64,000 nucleotides of DNA from the NCBI RefSeq assembly GCF_021401345.1, contig NZ_JACBGE010000005.1, positions 124,001-188,000 on the forward strand, read 5' to 3'. The stretch comes from Hydrogenophaga sp. NFH-34. GTDB taxonomy: Bacteria; Pseudomonadota; Gammaproteobacteria; Burkholderiales; Burkholderiaceae_C. Below, piece after piece: positions 18,015 to 27,950 of the stretch. The notes below the pieces were generated by a model that did no database searches, had not been told where the DNA came from, and saw only the letters and a program-made list of their open reading frames with translations. Position 1 is the first letter of the stretch. The number at the start of each line of letters is the position of its first letter. Both the position numbers and the translations under genes were made by a program.

Positions 18015-18371
18015 ATGTCATTGTTTCAACTCGAACAGTCGTTGCGCTCCCAGCGGTCTCGTCCTCGGTGTGTGCGCGTCAACCTACGCCTCTGGTACGC
18101 GCTCAAGTCCGCGAACCTCATCACGCAACGGGAAGTGCCGCTGAGTGACCCGCAGGTGAATGGATTGCGCCTGCCGTACCTGGGGGACGTGATGGTGGTG
18201 CTGGACCCGGACCTGCAATCGGAGGCCTTTGCCATCGAAGAAGGAGCGCCTGCACTCGCGCCTGTGCCTGTCACACCCCAGGCGCGCGAGCCGCAACCAG
18301 CACCAAGTCCGCTGTCGCCCGCCAAACGCCCCGATTCGTTCTTTGAAGGACGCTGGATGGGACGCTACTGA
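18015..18371 (+). CDS. Unknown small protein, 118 residues
   Basis: Not recognised. The first about 75 residues look folded and basic (SRPRCVRVNLRLWYALKSANL, VNGLRLPYLGDVMVVLDPDL), followed by a Pro/Ala-rich linker (about 80-105) and a short conserved-looking tail SFFEGRWMGRY. No signal peptide or membrane segment. Divergent from the YoaK-like operon. The start has a poor Shine-Dalgarno, and the upstream DNA is unusually AT-rich for this genome. It could be co-transcribed with the ribbon-helix-helix gene 48 bases downstream. Confidence 0.5.
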   Translation: MSLFQLEQSLRSQRSRPRCVRVNLRLWYALKSANLITQREVPLSDPQVNGLRLPYLGDVMVVLDPDLQSEAFAIEEGAPALAPVPVTPQAREPQPAPSPLSPAKRPDSFFEGRWMGRY

Positions 18372-18419
18372 GGCCAGAAGCGGGCTGACGTGCTAATCAG
18401 ATTTACATAGAATGCACAT

Positions 18420-18626
18420 ATGGAGCTCAAAACCGCCCGCCTGACCGTCCTGATCGACCCGGCCAAGAAGAAGGCTTTCGAAAGCCTGTGCGCGCGCCAG
18501 GACGTCACACCGTCCCAGGTCGTCCGGCGTCTGATCCGCGACTACCTGGCCAGCCACGGCGAGGGTTTCATCCCCAGCGGCCTGGCCCAGCCCGTTGCGG
18601 AAGAGGACAGCGCAGCCCCTGTGTAG
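18420..18626 (+). CDS. Small ribbon-helix-helix (CopG-like) DNA-binding protein
   Basis: 68 residues. MELKTARLTVLIDPAKKKAFESLCARQDVTPSQVVRRLIRDYL is a typical RHH fold: a beta strand near 5-12 for DNA contact and two helices (15-27 and 30-43). The Gly-rich tail is flexible. Such proteins repress short operons or act as antitoxins, but no toxin gene lies adjacent, so toxin-antitoxin function is not supported. The start codon follows an AT-rich segment (ATTTACATAGAATGCACAT) that may hold its promoter. Confidence 0.7.
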   Translation: MELKTARLTVLIDPAKKKAFESLCARQDVTPSQVVRRLIRDYLASHGEGFIPSGLAQPVAEEDSAAPV

Positions 18627-18671
18627 GTTCGCGCTTCTTCAAGCAACCCGTTTCCCTATCAACGCTTGACC

Positions 18672-20252
18672 TCAGGCGAAGGCGAAACGGGGGTTGCTGC
18701 TGGCACCTTCCAGTTTGAACACGGCCATTGCCTGCACCAATTGAGTCGCTTGGCTCCTGAGGCTGGCCGCAGCGGCAGCGGACTGCTCAACCAGGGCCGC
18801 ATTTTGCTGGGTCGCCTGGTCCATCTGCGTGATGGCCTGTCCCACCTGACCGACGCTGCTGCTCTGCTCCTGGCTGGCAGAGCTGATTTCGCTGACGATG
18901 TCGTTGACGCGCTGGATGGCCGCCACGATCTCTTTCATGGTCTGACCCGCATGGCCCACGAGTTCAGTGCCTTGTTCCACTTGATCGACGCTGGCGCCGA
19001 TCAATGATTTGATCTCGCGGGCTGCCTCGGCGCTGCGCTGCGCCAGAGACCGTACCTCACCGGCCACCACCGCAAAGCCACGGCCCTGCTCACCGGCACG
19101 GGCCGCTTCGACGGCCGCATTCAGCGCCAGGATATTGGTCTGGAACGCGATGCCGTCGATGACACCGATGATGTCGGCGATCCGGCGCGAAGCGTCGTTG
19201 ATGCCTTGCATGGTTTCGATCACCTGGCCAACGACTTCCCCGCCTTTGACGGCAACGCCGGATGCGGTCAGCGCCAACTGGTTGGCCTGTTGGGCGCTGT
19301 CGGCGTTGTGGCGTACGGTTGAGCCCAGTTGCTCCATGGTCGCAGCGGTCTGCTGCAGAGCGCTGGCTTGCTGCTCGGTGCGGCCCGACAGGTCCTGGTT
19401 ACCTTGCGCGATCTGGGCGCTGGCCGTGGCCACACTTTCTGCATTGCTGCGCACCCCGGACACGATCTGCGACAGTGCCCCCTGCATCTCGGCCAAAGCA
19501 CTCAGCAGAGGGCTGAATTCGTCGCGGGCGGGGTCATGAATCGGGGTGGTGAGGTCACCATCACGAACGCGCTCGGCCACTGCCTGTGACAACGCCACTC
19601 GGCGGCGCATGGCCCGCGCGACATAGCCGGACGACAAGACCAGGCCGACGATGGTAAGCAGCACCAGGGTTTCGAGCACCGAGAGGGTGCTGTTGATCTG
19701 GGTGGATATGTGCTCCACGTCACCCGTGAGTTCGGTGCGCTGGTACTTGACCATCTCATCGAGCACCGACAGCACCTGGTTGCGCGCGGGGATGGTGTTG
19801 TCCACCAGGTAGCTGAAAGCCTCGTCTTTTTTCTCGGCCTGGATCAGGGCGAGATTCGCATCGGCGTGCCGCCACAACTGCTCCAGCAGGGGCGGCAGCT
19901 TGGCAAACATGATCTTGCCGCGCTCGGTGTACAGGTCGTCCTTGTAGATCGCCGCAGACTTCTCAACGAGCTGGCGCTTGGCGACGATATCGGTCAGCGA
20001 AGCGGCCCGTTCTTCTGGCGTGCGCGCCAGGATCGCATGCCGGATCTGCAGGGAGATGCGCGTGATGTTCAACTCCATGGCATCGGCTTCTGCCAGCTGC
20101 GGCACGCGCGAATGTTCAGTCTGCTGCGCTGCGACCGACACTGCGTTGAGGCGTGTGTAGGTGAAGGCGGCAAGTGCCACCAGGGCCAGTGACAATACGA
20201 TTACAACTATCCACAGTCGCGTGGCAATTCCGATTGATCCCAACGAACGCAT
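18672..20252 (-). CDS. Methyl-accepting chemotaxis protein
   Basis: 526 residues, inner membrane. TM1 about 12-32, periplasmic four-helix-bundle sensor about 33-190, TM2 about 191-213, HAMP about 214-266, then the cytoplasmic coiled coil with the highly conserved hairpin tip at 366-404 ([20 protein letters not shown]). It lacks a C-terminal CheR-binding pentapeptide (ends NPRFAFA). Senses an unknown periplasmic ligand and controls CheA. A sigma-28-type promoter precedes it, consistent with expression alongside the flagellar regulon. Confidence 0.93.
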   Translation of the reverse strand: MRSLGSIGIATRLWIVVIVLSLALVALAAFTYTRLNAVSVAAQQTEHSRVPQLAEADAMELNITRISLQIRHAILARTPEERAASLTDIVAKRQLVEKSAAIYKDDLYTERGKIMFAKLPPLLEQLWRHADANLALIQAEKKDEAFSYLVDNTIPARNQVLSVLDEMVKYQRTELTGDVEHISTQINSTLSVLETLVLLTIVGLVLSSGYVARAMRRRVALSQAVAERVRDGDLTTPIHDPARDEFSPLLSALAEMQGALSQIVSGVRSNAESVATASAQIAQGNQDLSGRTEQQASALQQTAATMEQLGSTVRHNADSAQQANQLALTASGVAVKGGEVVGQVIETMQGINDASRRIADIIGVIDGIAFQTNILALNAAVEAARAGEQGRGFAVVAGEVRSLAQRSAEAAREIKSLIGASVDQVEQGTELVGHAGQTMKEIVAAIQRVNDIVSEISSASQEQSSSVGQVGQAITQMDQATQQNAALVEQSAAAAASLRSQATQLVQAMAVFKLEGASSNPRFAFA

Positions 20253-20293
20253 GACGGTAACTCAATAATCTTGGACAAAGGCAAGTCTTTAGC

Positions 20294-20320
20294 TTGTCGG
20301 CAATTTGGAGAAGAACTTGA
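20294..20320 (-). promoter_or_regulatory. Candidate sigma-28 (FliA) promoter of the chemotaxis receptor
   Basis: On the minus strand TCAAGTTC (20320-20313), 11 bases, then GCCGACAA (20301-20294). The known consensus is TAAAGTTT-N11-GCCGATAA: 6 of 8 and 7 of 8 matches with the exact spacing. It lies about 40 bases before the receptor's ATG and points toward it. The rest of 20253-20490 shows nothing else I can assign. Confidence 0.6.
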
Positions 20321-20490
20321 CACGCTTAAAGCCTGCCTTGCACGCCCACGCGTGTATGACGGCAACTGGGCCGATAGCAGCCAGAAGCAGGCATGACGCT
20401 AACTACCGCAATCAGCCTGTAGCCGTCATCGATTTCCTTGGAGCGAGCGCCGATTTCTGGCCATTAGCCGGTTCTGTTCAAACGAATTTT

Positions 20491-20763
20491 CTAGGGCGCT
20501 GAATCAGACGCACGTTGTGTGCGCCGTGTTTCTCGCAGCATGAAAAGGTAAAGGCTCTCAACCTTTTCGCGCGCCCAGGGCGTCTTGCGCAGAAACGTCA
20601 AGCTGGACTTGACGCTGGGTTCTTGGGCAAAGCAACGGATCGGAATCCGTTGCGCGAGTTCAGCCCATCCGTAGTGGGCTTCGAGAGCACGAACGACCAC
20701 TTCAAGCGTCACGCCGTGAAGGGGGTTTCTCGGCTGTGCGGGGCGAGGAGGATCGGCTTGCAT
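20491..20763 (-). CDS. VF530-type small DNA-binding protein (DUF2132)
   Basis: 90 residues. The motif PLHGVTLEVVVRALEAHYGWAEL and the middle CFAQEPSVKSSLTFLRKTPWAREKVESLY are the family hallmarks; the fold is a small helical domain that resembles DNA-binding modules, function unknown. The start MQADPP was chosen as the nearest ATG to the conserved domain; upstream in-frame ATGs would add up to 19 residues. Divergent from creA. Confidence 0.8.
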   Translation of the reverse strand: MQADPPRPAQPRNPLHGVTLEVVVRALEAHYGWAELAQRIPIRCFAQEPSVKSSLTFLRKTPWAREKVESLYLFMLRETRRTQRASDSAP

Positions 20764-20892
20764 GGGGCGATTCTGCATCCGAGTCCGGCAACGGGTCCAC
20801 GCACAAGGCGCGCCAAGCACCCGCCAGAGCCCCCCTCATCCTGCTAAGGTGCGGCCAATCGGATCAGCCACCATATCTCCCGAAAGCCCGCC

Positions 20893-21369
20893 ATGCCCCG
20901 ACTCACCCGCCCCTTCGCCCTGCTGTTCGCCGCCGCGCTGGCCACCGCCGCAGGCGCCGAAGAAATCGGTTCGGTCGACACCGTGTTCAAGTTCATCGGG
21001 CCAGACCACAAGATCGTGGTCGAGGCGTATGACGACCCAGGCGTCAACGGGGTGACCTGCTACATCTCGCGTGCCAAGACGGGCGGGATCAAGGGCGCTT
21101 TCGGGTTGGCCGAAGACAAGTCGGAGGCGTCGATCGCCTGCCGCCAGGTGGGGCCGATCAGCATTCCGAAACCGATCCGCGAGCAGGAGGAAATTTTCAG
21201 CGAGCGCATCAGCCTGGTGTTCAAACGCCTGCGCATCGTGCGCATGGTCGACCCCAAACGCCACGCGCTGGTGTACCTGACGTATTCCGACCGGGTGATC
21301 GAAGGCTCGCCGCAGAACTCGGTGACGGCGGTGGCGGTGGACCGGGCGGTGCCGATTCCCTTGCGCTGA
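20893..21369 (+). CDS. creA: CreA-family periplasmic protein
   Basis: 158 residues, with a cleavable signal (hydrophobic run to about residue 22, ending TAAGA). Family features include [38 protein letters not shown], the two Cys that probably form a disulfide, and [24 protein letters not shown]. The function of CreA is not known, despite its historical link to the CreBC regulon. Full length, and upstream of proA with a 33-base gap. Confidence 0.9.
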   Translation: MPRLTRPFALLFAAALATAAGAEEIGSVDTVFKFIGPDHKIVVEAYDDPGVNGVTCYISRAKTGGIKGAFGLAEDKSEASIACRQVGPISIPKPIREQEEIFSERISLVFKRLRIVRMVDPKRHALVYLTYSDRVIEGSPQNSVTAVAVDRAVPIPLR

Positions 21370-21402
21370 CCGTTTCAGGGGGAAGGTGAGAAAATCCTGC
21401 CC

Positions 21403-22683
21403 ATGAACGCGACCTCCACCTCCGAACTGATGAACACCCTGGGCAGCCAGGCCAAGGCCGCCTCGGCGCTGATGGCCAAGGCCGGTGCAGCCACCAAGGT
21501 GAAAGCCCTGCGCGAACTGGCGCGCCTGCTGCGGGCCAGTGTCGAACCGCTGCAGGTGGAGAACGCGAAAGACCTGGAACGCGCCCGCGCCGCCGGTCTG
21601 GCCGAACCCATGGTCGACCGGCTCAAGCTCACGCCCAAGGTGCTGGAAACCTGCGCCGAAGGTTGCGAGCAACTGGCGGCGATGGCCGACATCATTGGCG
21701 AGATCTCGGGCATGAAGCAGATGCCCAGCGGCATCCGCGTGGGCCAGATGCGCGTGCCCATCGGCGTGTTCGGCATGATTTATGAAAGCCGCCCGAACGT
21801 GACCATCGAGGCCGCGAGCCTCTCGATCAAGAGCGGCAATGCGTGCATCCTGCGCGGCGGCTCGGAAGCCATCGACTCCAACCGCGCGCTCGCCGCGCTG
21901 GTGCAGCAGGCCTTGGTGACCGCCGGGCTGCCGGCCGACGCGGTGCAACTGGTGCCGACCACCGACCGCGCCGCCGTGGGCCAGCTGATCACCATGCCGC
22001 AGTACGTGGACGTGATCATCCCGCGCGGCGGCAAGGGCCTGATCGAACGCATCAGCGCCGAGGCCAAAGTGCCGGTCATCAAGCACCTGGACGGCAACTG
22101 CCACACCTACGTGGACGACCCCTGCGACATCGCCATGGCGGTGAAGGTGGCCGACAACGCCAAGACGCAGAAGTACAGCCCCTGCAACGCCACCGAGAGC
22201 CTGCTGGTGGCGCGTGGCGTGGCGGCAGAGTTCCTGCCGAAGATCGGCGCCGTCTATGCCGCCAAGGGGGTGGAAATGCGCGGCTGCCCCGAGGCACTGG
22301 CGATCCTGGCTGGCGTGCCGGGTGCACGCACCCAGGCCGCCACCGAGCAGGACTGGTGCGCCGAGTACCTGGCGCCCATCGTCAGCGTGAAGCTGGTGGA
22401 TGGCGTGGACGAAGCCATTGCCCACATCAACCGCTTTTCCAGCCACCACACCGACGCCATCCTCACCACCGACCACATGCACGCCCAGCGCTTCCTGCGC
22501 GAGGTCGATTCGGCCAGCGTGATGGTGAATGCGAGTACCCGCTTCGCTGACGGCTTCGAGTACGGGCTGGGTGCCGAAATCGGCATCAGCACCGACAAAT
22601 TCCACGCCCGCGGCCCGGTGGGCGTCGAGGGCCTGACCTCGCTGAAGTACGTCGTGCTGGGCGAAGGCGAAGTGCGCGGCTGA
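21403..22683 (+). CDS. proA: Gamma-glutamyl phosphate reductase
   Basis: 426 residues, cytosolic. Reduces gamma-glutamyl phosphate to glutamate semialdehyde in proline synthesis. Motifs: [17 protein letters not shown] (118-134), IPRGGKGLI, and catalytic Cys261 in [11 protein letters not shown]. Full length. Typical of the family throughout. Ends about 50 bases before the inverted repeat that precedes gshA. Confidence 0.95.
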   Translation: MNATSTSELMNTLGSQAKAASALMAKAGAATKVKALRELARLLRASVEPLQVENAKDLERARAAGLAEPMVDRLKLTPKVLETCAEGCEQLAAMADIIGEISGMKQMPSGIRVGQMRVPIGVFGMIYESRPNVTIEAASLSIKSGNACILRGGSEAIDSNRALAALVQQALVTAGLPADAVQLVPTTDRAAVGQLITMPQYVDVIIPRGGKGLIERISAEAKVPVIKHLDGNCHTYVDDPCDIAMAVKVADNAKTQKYSPCNATESLLVARGVAAEFLPKIGAVYAAKGVEMRGCPEALAILAGVPGARTQAATEQDWCAEYLAPIVSVKLVDGVDEAIAHINRFSSHHTDAILTTDHMHAQRFLREVDSASVMVNASTRFADGFEYGLGAEIGISTDKFHARGPVGVEGLTSLKYVVLGEGEVRG

Positions 22684-22731
22684 GGCCCTTGCAACCCGGG
22701 GCTCCGGCCCCATCTCCAGCCTTTGACCTCC

Positions 22732-22758
22732 CGGACGGTCCCTACAATGGACCGTCCG
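22732..22758. promoter_or_regulatory. Perfect 10-bp inverted repeat with a -10-like loop, upstream of gshA
   Basis: Arms CGGACGGTCC (22732-22741) and GGACCGTCCG (22749-22758) around CTACAAT; TACAAT (22743-22748) is a good -10 hexamer, and TTGACC lies at 22723-22728 (spacer only 14). No T-run follows, so it is not an intrinsic terminator. Its end is 28 bases before the gshA ATG. Best read as an operator overlapping the gshA promoter. Confidence 0.55.
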
Positions 22759-22786
22759 ATCTCTTCCAAGCGCAAAGGTTGTTTCC

Positions 22787-24079
22787 ATGGTTCCGCACCT
22801 CGTCACCGCCCTGACCGGGCCGATCAACGAACTGGAGCAGCGGATCCTCGAATCCACCCCGGTGATCGAGCGCTGGTTCCGGCTGGAGTGGATGGAACAC
22901 ACGCCCCCGTTCTACAGCTCGGTGGACGTGCGCAACGCCGGCTTCAAGCTGGCCCCGGTGGACACCAATCTGTTTCCCGGTGGCTGGAACCACCTGACGC
23001 CGGAAATGCTGCCGCTGGCGGTGCAGGCCGCGATGGCCGCGATCGAAAAGATCTGCCCCGAAGCCAAAAACCTGCTGCTGGTGCCCGAAAACAGCACCGA
23101 CACCTTCTACCTGAGCAACCTGGCGCAGCTGCAGCGCATCTTCTATCAGGCGGGCCTGAATGTGCGGCTGGGTTCGTTGTCGAACGACATCAAGGCCCCG
23201 ACCACGATCGACCTGCCCGGTGGCGATTCGGTCACGCTCGAACCCCTGCTGCGCAGCAAGCGCCGCCTGGGCCTCAAGCACTTCGACCCCTGCACCATCC
23301 TGCTCAACAACGACCTGAGCGCGGGCGCCCCCGGCATCCTGGAAGACCTGCACGAGCAGTACCTGCTGCCGCCCCTGCACGCGGGCTGGAGCGTGCGGCG
23401 CAAGAGCCAGCACTTCAAGGCCTACGAGGAAGTGGCCAAGCGCTTCGGCAAGCTGCTGGGCATGGACCCGTGGCTGATCACGCCCATGTTCAACCAGTGC
23501 GGCCAGGTCGATTTCGCCGAGCCCCACGGGCTGGAATGCCTGCGCGCCAACACCGACGCGCTGCTCGCCAAGATCCGCCGCAAATACAAGGAATACGGCA
23601 TCAACGAAAAGCCGTTCGTGCTGCTCAAGGCCGACAACGGCTCGGGCGGCCGGGGCATCCTGACGGTGCGCGACGCCAAGGACATCGACCAGCTCAGCCC
23701 CAAGGCACGCACCTGCATGGCCACCACACAGGCCGGCCAGCCGGTCAGCGAGGTGATCATCCAGGAAGGCGTGCTGACCAACGAACGCATCAACGCGGCC
23801 GTGGCCGAACCCGTGGTCTACATGATGGACCGCTACGTGGTGGGCGGCTTCTACCGCGTGCACGCCGACCGCGGGGTGGACGAAAACCTCAACGCGCCCG
23901 GCGCCAGCTTCGTGCCACTGGCTTTCGAACACAGTGCCCAGTTGCCGCAGCCGGGCGCCAAACCCGGTGCCAGCGTGCCCAACCGCTTCTACATGTACGG
24001 CGTGATCGGCCGGCTGGCCATGCTGGCCGCCAGTTACGAGCTGGAAGCCACCGACCCGGACGCCGAGGTCTACGAGTGA
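22787..24079 (+). CDS. gshA: Glutamate-cysteine ligase (proteobacterial GshA, type found in Acidithiobacillus)
   Basis: 430 residues. Catalyses the first step of glutathione synthesis. Not the E. coli-type ligase: it matches the beta/gamma-proteobacterial class (starts MVPHLVTALTGPINELE; IERWFRLEWMEHTPPFYSSVDVRNAGFKLAPVDTNLFPGGWNHL; LLKADNGSGGRGILTV as the probable ATP-binding strand-loop). gshB, the second step, lies 5 kb downstream at 29158. The ATG fits that class's N-terminus. Expression probably goes through the palindrome at 22732. Confidence 0.9.
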   Translation: MVPHLVTALTGPINELEQRILESTPVIERWFRLEWMEHTPPFYSSVDVRNAGFKLAPVDTNLFPGGWNHLTPEMLPLAVQAAMAAIEKICPEAKNLLLVPENSTDTFYLSNLAQLQRIFYQAGLNVRLGSLSNDIKAPTTIDLPGGDSVTLEPLLRSKRRLGLKHFDPCTILLNNDLSAGAPGILEDLHEQYLLPPLHAGWSVRRKSQHFKAYEEVAKRFGKLLGMDPWLITPMFNQCGQVDFAEPHGLECLRANTDALLAKIRRKYKEYGINEKPFVLLKADNGSGGRGILTVRDAKDIDQLSPKARTCMATTQAGQPVSEVIIQEGVLTNERINAAVAEPVVYMMDRYVVGGFYRVHADRGVDENLNAPGASFVPLAFEHSAQLPQPGAKPGASVPNRFYMYGVIGRLAMLAASYELEATDPDAEVYE

Positions 24080-24254
24080 GCCCGCAGCACTGAACCATCG
24101 CCAGAGTGCCGTCAAGTTCAAGTTGTTGCGGCGCAACATGAGCGCCGGGCGACCCGTCTAGAGGAATCGCCCTACTGGCAAGCGCTGGCCGGCGGGCGCA
24201 GAATCGCGCACTTCCCGACAACGGTCCTGGCACACCGACGGTCCAGGCTTATTC

Positions 24255-26123
24255 GTGTCCAGCAAGCAATCGTCGCTCGCGGCGCTCACCCTGGGTGCCA
24301 TCGGCGTGGTCTATGGCGACATCGGCACCAGCGTGCTGTATGCCGTCAAGGAAATCTTCGGCTCCGGTCATGTGCCGTTCACGCACGCCAACGTGTATGG
24401 CGTGCTGTCGATCGTGTTCTGGACGCTCACGGTCATCGTCTCGCTGAAGTACGTGACCCTGGTGCTGCGCGCCGACAACGGTGGCGAGGGCGGGCTCATC
24501 GCCATGCTGGCGCTGGCGTCGCAAGCGGTGAAAGACCACCCCCGACTGCGCCGCGTCATGTTGGCCATCGGCATCTTCGGCACCTCCCTGTTCTATGGCG
24601 ATGGGGTCATCACCCCGGCCATTTCGGTGCTGTCGGCGGTCGAAGGCCTGGAAGTGGTCTCGCCCCACTTCAAGAAATACGTGGTGCCACTGACGCTGGT
24701 GGTGCTGTTCGCGCTGTTCTTCGTGCAAAAGCGCGGCACTGGCGGCATCGGCAGGTTTTTCGGCCCGATCACCCTGGTGTGGTTTGCCACCATCGCGGCC
24801 CTGGCCGTGCCGCACATCGTCGGCCACCCGGAAATTCTGGGCGCACTCAGCCCGCACCACGCGCTGCGGTTCGCCTGGGAACAGCCGGGCACCACCTTCA
24901 TCATCCTGGGTGCGGTGGTCCTGTGCGTCACGGGCGGTGAGGCGCTGTACGCCGACATGGGCCATTTCGGCAAAAAGCCGATCCGCCTGGCGTGGTTTTC
25001 CATCGTCATGCCCTGCCTGACCATCAACTACTTCGGCCAGGGTGCGCTGCTGCTGGCCGACCCGGACGCGGTGAAGAACCCCTTCTTCAACATGGCCCCG
25101 GGCTGGGCGCTGCTGCCGCTGGTGGTGCTGGCGACCATGGCCACGGTGATCGCCTCGCAGGCGCTGATCTCGGGCGCCTTCAGCGTCACCAAACAGGCCA
25201 TCCAGCTCGGTTACCTGCCGCGCCTGAACATCCGCCACACCAGCGTGCACGACAAGGGGCAGATCTACATCCCGTTCGTGAACTGGGCCCTGTTCACCGC
25301 CATCGTGCTCGCCGTGGGCATGTTCCGCTCGTCGTCCAACCTGGCCGCGGCCTACGGCATCGCCGTGACGCTGGACATGCTGATCACCACGGTGCTGACG
25401 TTCTTCGTGATCCGCTATGGCTGGCGCTACCCGCTGGCGCTGTGCCTGATGGCCACGGGCTGGTTCTTCCTGATCGACCTGGCGTTCTTCAGCTCCAACC
25501 TGCTCAAGCTGTTTGCCGGCGGCTGGTTCCCGCTGCTGATCGGTGGCGTGGTCTTCATGCTGATGATGACCTGGAAGCGCGGCCGCGAACTCATGAGCCA
25601 GGCCCAGCACGCCGATGCGATCGAGCTGGGCAGCTTCCTCGAAGCGGTGTTCATGGACCCGCCGGTGCGTGTTCCCGGCACCGCGGTGTTCCTCACGGCC
25701 GAAACCGGCACCACCCCGAATGCGCTGCTGCACAACCTCAAACACAACAAGGTGCTGCACGAGCAGAACCTGTTCGTCACGGTGCACAACCACGAGGTGC
25801 CCTGGATCGGACTGACCGACCGGCTGGAAATCGAGCCCCTCGGCCACGACTGCTGGCAGGTGGTGATCCACTACGGCTTCAAGAACGACCCCGACCTGCC
25901 CAAGGCGCTGGAGGGCCTGCGCGGCCGCGGCTGCGACCTGGAGCCCATGACCACCAGCTACTTCCTCTCGCGCGACTTGGTGGTGCCCTCGATGGGCGGC
26001 GGCATGGCCCTGTGGCGCGAAAAGCTGTTCGCACAGATGCACCACAACGCCGGTGCGGCCGCCGAATTCCTGCACCTGCCGAACAACTCGGTGATCGAGC
26101 TGGGCTCGAAAGTGCAGATCTGA
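24255..26123 (+). CDS. kup: Low-affinity potassium uptake protein Kup
   Basis: 622 residues, inner membrane, about 12 membrane segments in the first 430 residues and a cytoplasmic C-terminus. Signature [20 protein letters not shown] near the N-terminus, then [27 protein letters not shown]+/H+ symport. GTG start at 24255; no in-frame ATG is available upstream, and the reading begins directly at the family N-terminus ([13 protein letters not shown]). Full length. Confidence 0.93.
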   Translation: MSSKQSSLAALTLGAIGVVYGDIGTSVLYAVKEIFGSGHVPFTHANVYGVLSIVFWTLTVIVSLKYVTLVLRADNGGEGGLIAMLALASQAVKDHPRLRRVMLAIGIFGTSLFYGDGVITPAISVLSAVEGLEVVSPHFKKYVVPLTLVVLFALFFVQKRGTGGIGRFFGPITLVWFATIAALAVPHIVGHPEILGALSPHHALRFAWEQPGTTFIILGAVVLCVTGGEALYADMGHFGKKPIRLAWFSIVMPCLTINYFGQGALLLADPDAVKNPFFNMAPGWALLPLVVLATMATVIASQALISGAFSVTKQAIQLGYLPRLNIRHTSVHDKGQIYIPFVNWALFTAIVLAVGMFRSSSNLAAAYGIAVTLDMLITTVLTFFVIRYGWRYPLALCLMATGWFFLIDLAFFSSNLLKLFAGGWFPLLIGGVVFMLMMTWKRGRELMSQAQHADAIELGSFLEAVFMDPPVRVPGTAVFLTAETGTTPNALLHNLKHNKVLHEQNLFVTVHNHEVPWIGLTDRLEIEPLGHDCWQVVIHYGFKNDPDLPKALEGLRGRGCDLEPMTTSYFLSRDLVVPSMGGGMALWREKLFAQMHHNAGAAAEFLHLPNNSVIELGSKVQI

Positions 26124-26142
26124 CCCCGGCGAGAATCGCCCG

Positions 26143-27039
26143 ATGCTCACGCACCGGCAACTGCGCTATTTCGTGGAAATCGTCGACGCAGGCGGCTTCA
26201 GCCAGGCCGCCGAGCGGCTGTTCATTGCCCAGTCCGCGCTCAGCCGCCAGGTGCGCGACATGGAACAGACCCTGCAGGTCACGCTGCTGGAGCGCGAAGC
26301 CCGCCCGCTGGCGATGACGGCGGCCGGCCGCTCGCTGTACGCGGATGCGCGCCGCATCCTGGCCGCGCTGGAGTCGGCCGCGGCCAACGCGGTCCATGCC
26401 CAGCGCGGCACCGAAGGCACCTTGCGGCTGCTGCACTCGAGTTCGGTGCCCCTGGGGGTGCCCATCCTGGCCGCGCTGCGCGCCCACACCGGACAGCACC
26501 CGGGTGTGGGCATCGAAGTGTCCCAGGCAGCGTCGGAGCAGCAGGCCGAGGATGTGGCCGATGTGGGCCTGGCCCGCGCTCCCGTGCTGCGGCGCCACGA
26601 CGGCGTGCATTACCAGCCCCTGTACGAAGAGCCGCTGATGCTGGTATTGCCCGCCGGGCACGCCTTGACCGGCCACACCCGCATCGGCGTCGCCGCCCTG
26701 CGGGCGGAACGCTTCGTCGCCACGCCCCACCTTGAGCGCGGTGGCCTGAGCCACCGGGTGGCCGAGCTGTGCCGCGCCCAGGGCTTCCAACCCCAGCCCG
26801 CCGCCGTGCGCTCGCGCAAGTGGTCGCAACTGGCGCTGGTGGCGGGGGGCTTTGGCATCGCCATCGTGCCGCGGTCGATGGCCGAACAGGCCCCCGCAGG
26901 CGTGCATTGCCTGCCGCTGGACGACCCGCTCGCCGTCAGCGGGGTGCTGGCGATGTGGCGGCACGACGCCCCCGAACTGGTGCAGCGTTTCACGCGGCGG
27001 CTGGTGAAATCGTTTCCAGGGGCCACGGCACCGATCTGA
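26143..27039 (+). CDS. LysR-family transcriptional regulator
   Basis: 298 residues. N-terminal winged HTH (LRYFVEIVDAGGFSQAAERLFIAQSALSRQVRDMEQTLQVTLLERE), then a type 2 periplasmic-binding effector domain. Begins 19 bases after kup and is followed by a TauE-like permease (90-base gap) on the same strand. LysR proteins usually control a neighbour; the downstream permease is the natural candidate. Effector unknown. Confidence 0.88.
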   Translation: MLTHRQLRYFVEIVDAGGFSQAAERLFIAQSALSRQVRDMEQTLQVTLLEREARPLAMTAAGRSLYADARRILAALESAAANAVHAQRGTEGTLRLLHSSSVPLGVPILAALRAHTGQHPGVGIEVSQAASEQQAEDVADVGLARAPVLRRHDGVHYQPLYEEPLMLVLPAGHALTGHTRIGVAALRAERFVATPHLERGGLSHRVAELCRAQGFQPQPAAVRSRKWSQLALVAGGFGIAIVPRSMAEQAPAGVHCLPLDDPLAVSGVLAMWRHDAPELVQRFTRRLVKSFPGATAPI

Positions 27040-27128
27040 TTTCGAGATCGGCGCACAGCGCATTCGGTATTGGCCCTCGCGGCAGCGAATCCCTAGAGTC
27101 GGCGGGACCGATCCCCGTTCACGCTGCC

Positions 27129-27893
27129 ATGGAATTCCTGCTCGCCTTCCTGCCCCTCCCGCCGGCCGATCTGGCCATCGCCCTGCTGGCCGTCGGCGCG
27201 GCCTATGTGATCTTCGGCCTGGCCGGCTTCGGCACCGCACTGGTGGCGGCACCGGTCCTGGCGCACCTGGTGCCGGTGGCCGTGATCGTGCCCTTGCTCG
27301 CGCTGCTGGACGGCGCCGCGGCTGCAACCAGCGTCGCCCGCGATGGCGCTGCCGCCGACCGGGCCGAACTGCGGCGCATCGTGCCGGCCATGGCGCTGGG
27401 CAGCCTGGTGGGCGCGGCCCTGCTGCTGCTCGGCAGGCCCGATGCCTTGCTGCTGGCCCTGGGCCTGTTCGCCATGGGCTACGGTCTGTACGCGCTCAGC
27501 GGGCGCCGGCCCGCCGCGCGCTGGCCGGCGTCGGCCGCCTGGCCGTTTGGCGCGGTCGGCGGCGTGTTTTCGGCGCTGTTCGGCAGCGGGGGCTTTCTCT
27601 ATGCGATCTACCTCGCCGGACGCCTCGACACGCCCGCGCGCATCCGCGTCACCCAGTCCACCCTGATCGGGCTGGCCACGCTCACCCGGGTGGTGATCTT
27701 CCTGCTGGCCGGCGTCTACGCCCAGGGCCCCGTTCTGGCACTGGCGGTGCTGCTGGCGCCCGCCATGCTGGCCGGCAACGCGCTCGGCCGCCGCCTGGCC
27801 CTGGGCCTGCCACGCGAGCGCTTCCTGCGCATCATGGGTGCGGTCGTGCTGTGCGCGGGCTGCGCGCTGGTCTGGCGCTACGTCCGGCTGTAG
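27129..27893 (+). CDS. TSUP/TauE-SafE family membrane permease
   Basis: 254 residues, about eight membrane segments. YVIFGLAGFGTALVAAPVLAHLVPV and the second repeat FGAVGGVFSALFGSGGFLYAIYLAGRL are the duplicated family motif. These proteins carry sulfite, sulfoacetate or other organic anions across the inner membrane; the substrate is not readable. Transcribed with the LysR gene upstream, which likely regulates it. Confidence 0.83.
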   Translation: MEFLLAFLPLPPADLAIALLAVGAAYVIFGLAGFGTALVAAPVLAHLVPVAVIVPLLALLDGAAAATSVARDGAAADRAELRRIVPAMALGSLVGAALLLLGRPDALLLALGLFAMGYGLYALSGRRPAARWPASAAWPFGAVGGVFSALFGSGGFLYAIYLAGRLDTPARIRVTQSTLIGLATLTRVVIFLLAGVYAQGPVLALAVLLAPAMLAGNALGRRLALGLPRERFLRIMGAVVLCAGCALVWRYVRL

Positions 27894-27950
27894 CCCGGGG
27901 ACTCTGCGCATGGACAACGCCCGGCCAGCCGGTCGCGGCACAATCGCGCG

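Noticed and set aside
18420-18626. Antitoxin of a toxin-antitoxin pair
   Set aside because: No toxin-like gene lies next to it; the neighbour at 18015 is not a recognised toxin.
22732-22758. Intrinsic terminator of proA
   Set aside because: No T-run on either side, and the loop contains a -10-like hexamer just before gshA.
24080-24254. Short frame after gshA reading VKFKLLRRNMSAGRPV, like the start of a small membrane protein family
   Set aside because: It ends at a stop after about 20 codons and has no start or ribosome binding site; at most a decayed fragment, and I cannot support it.
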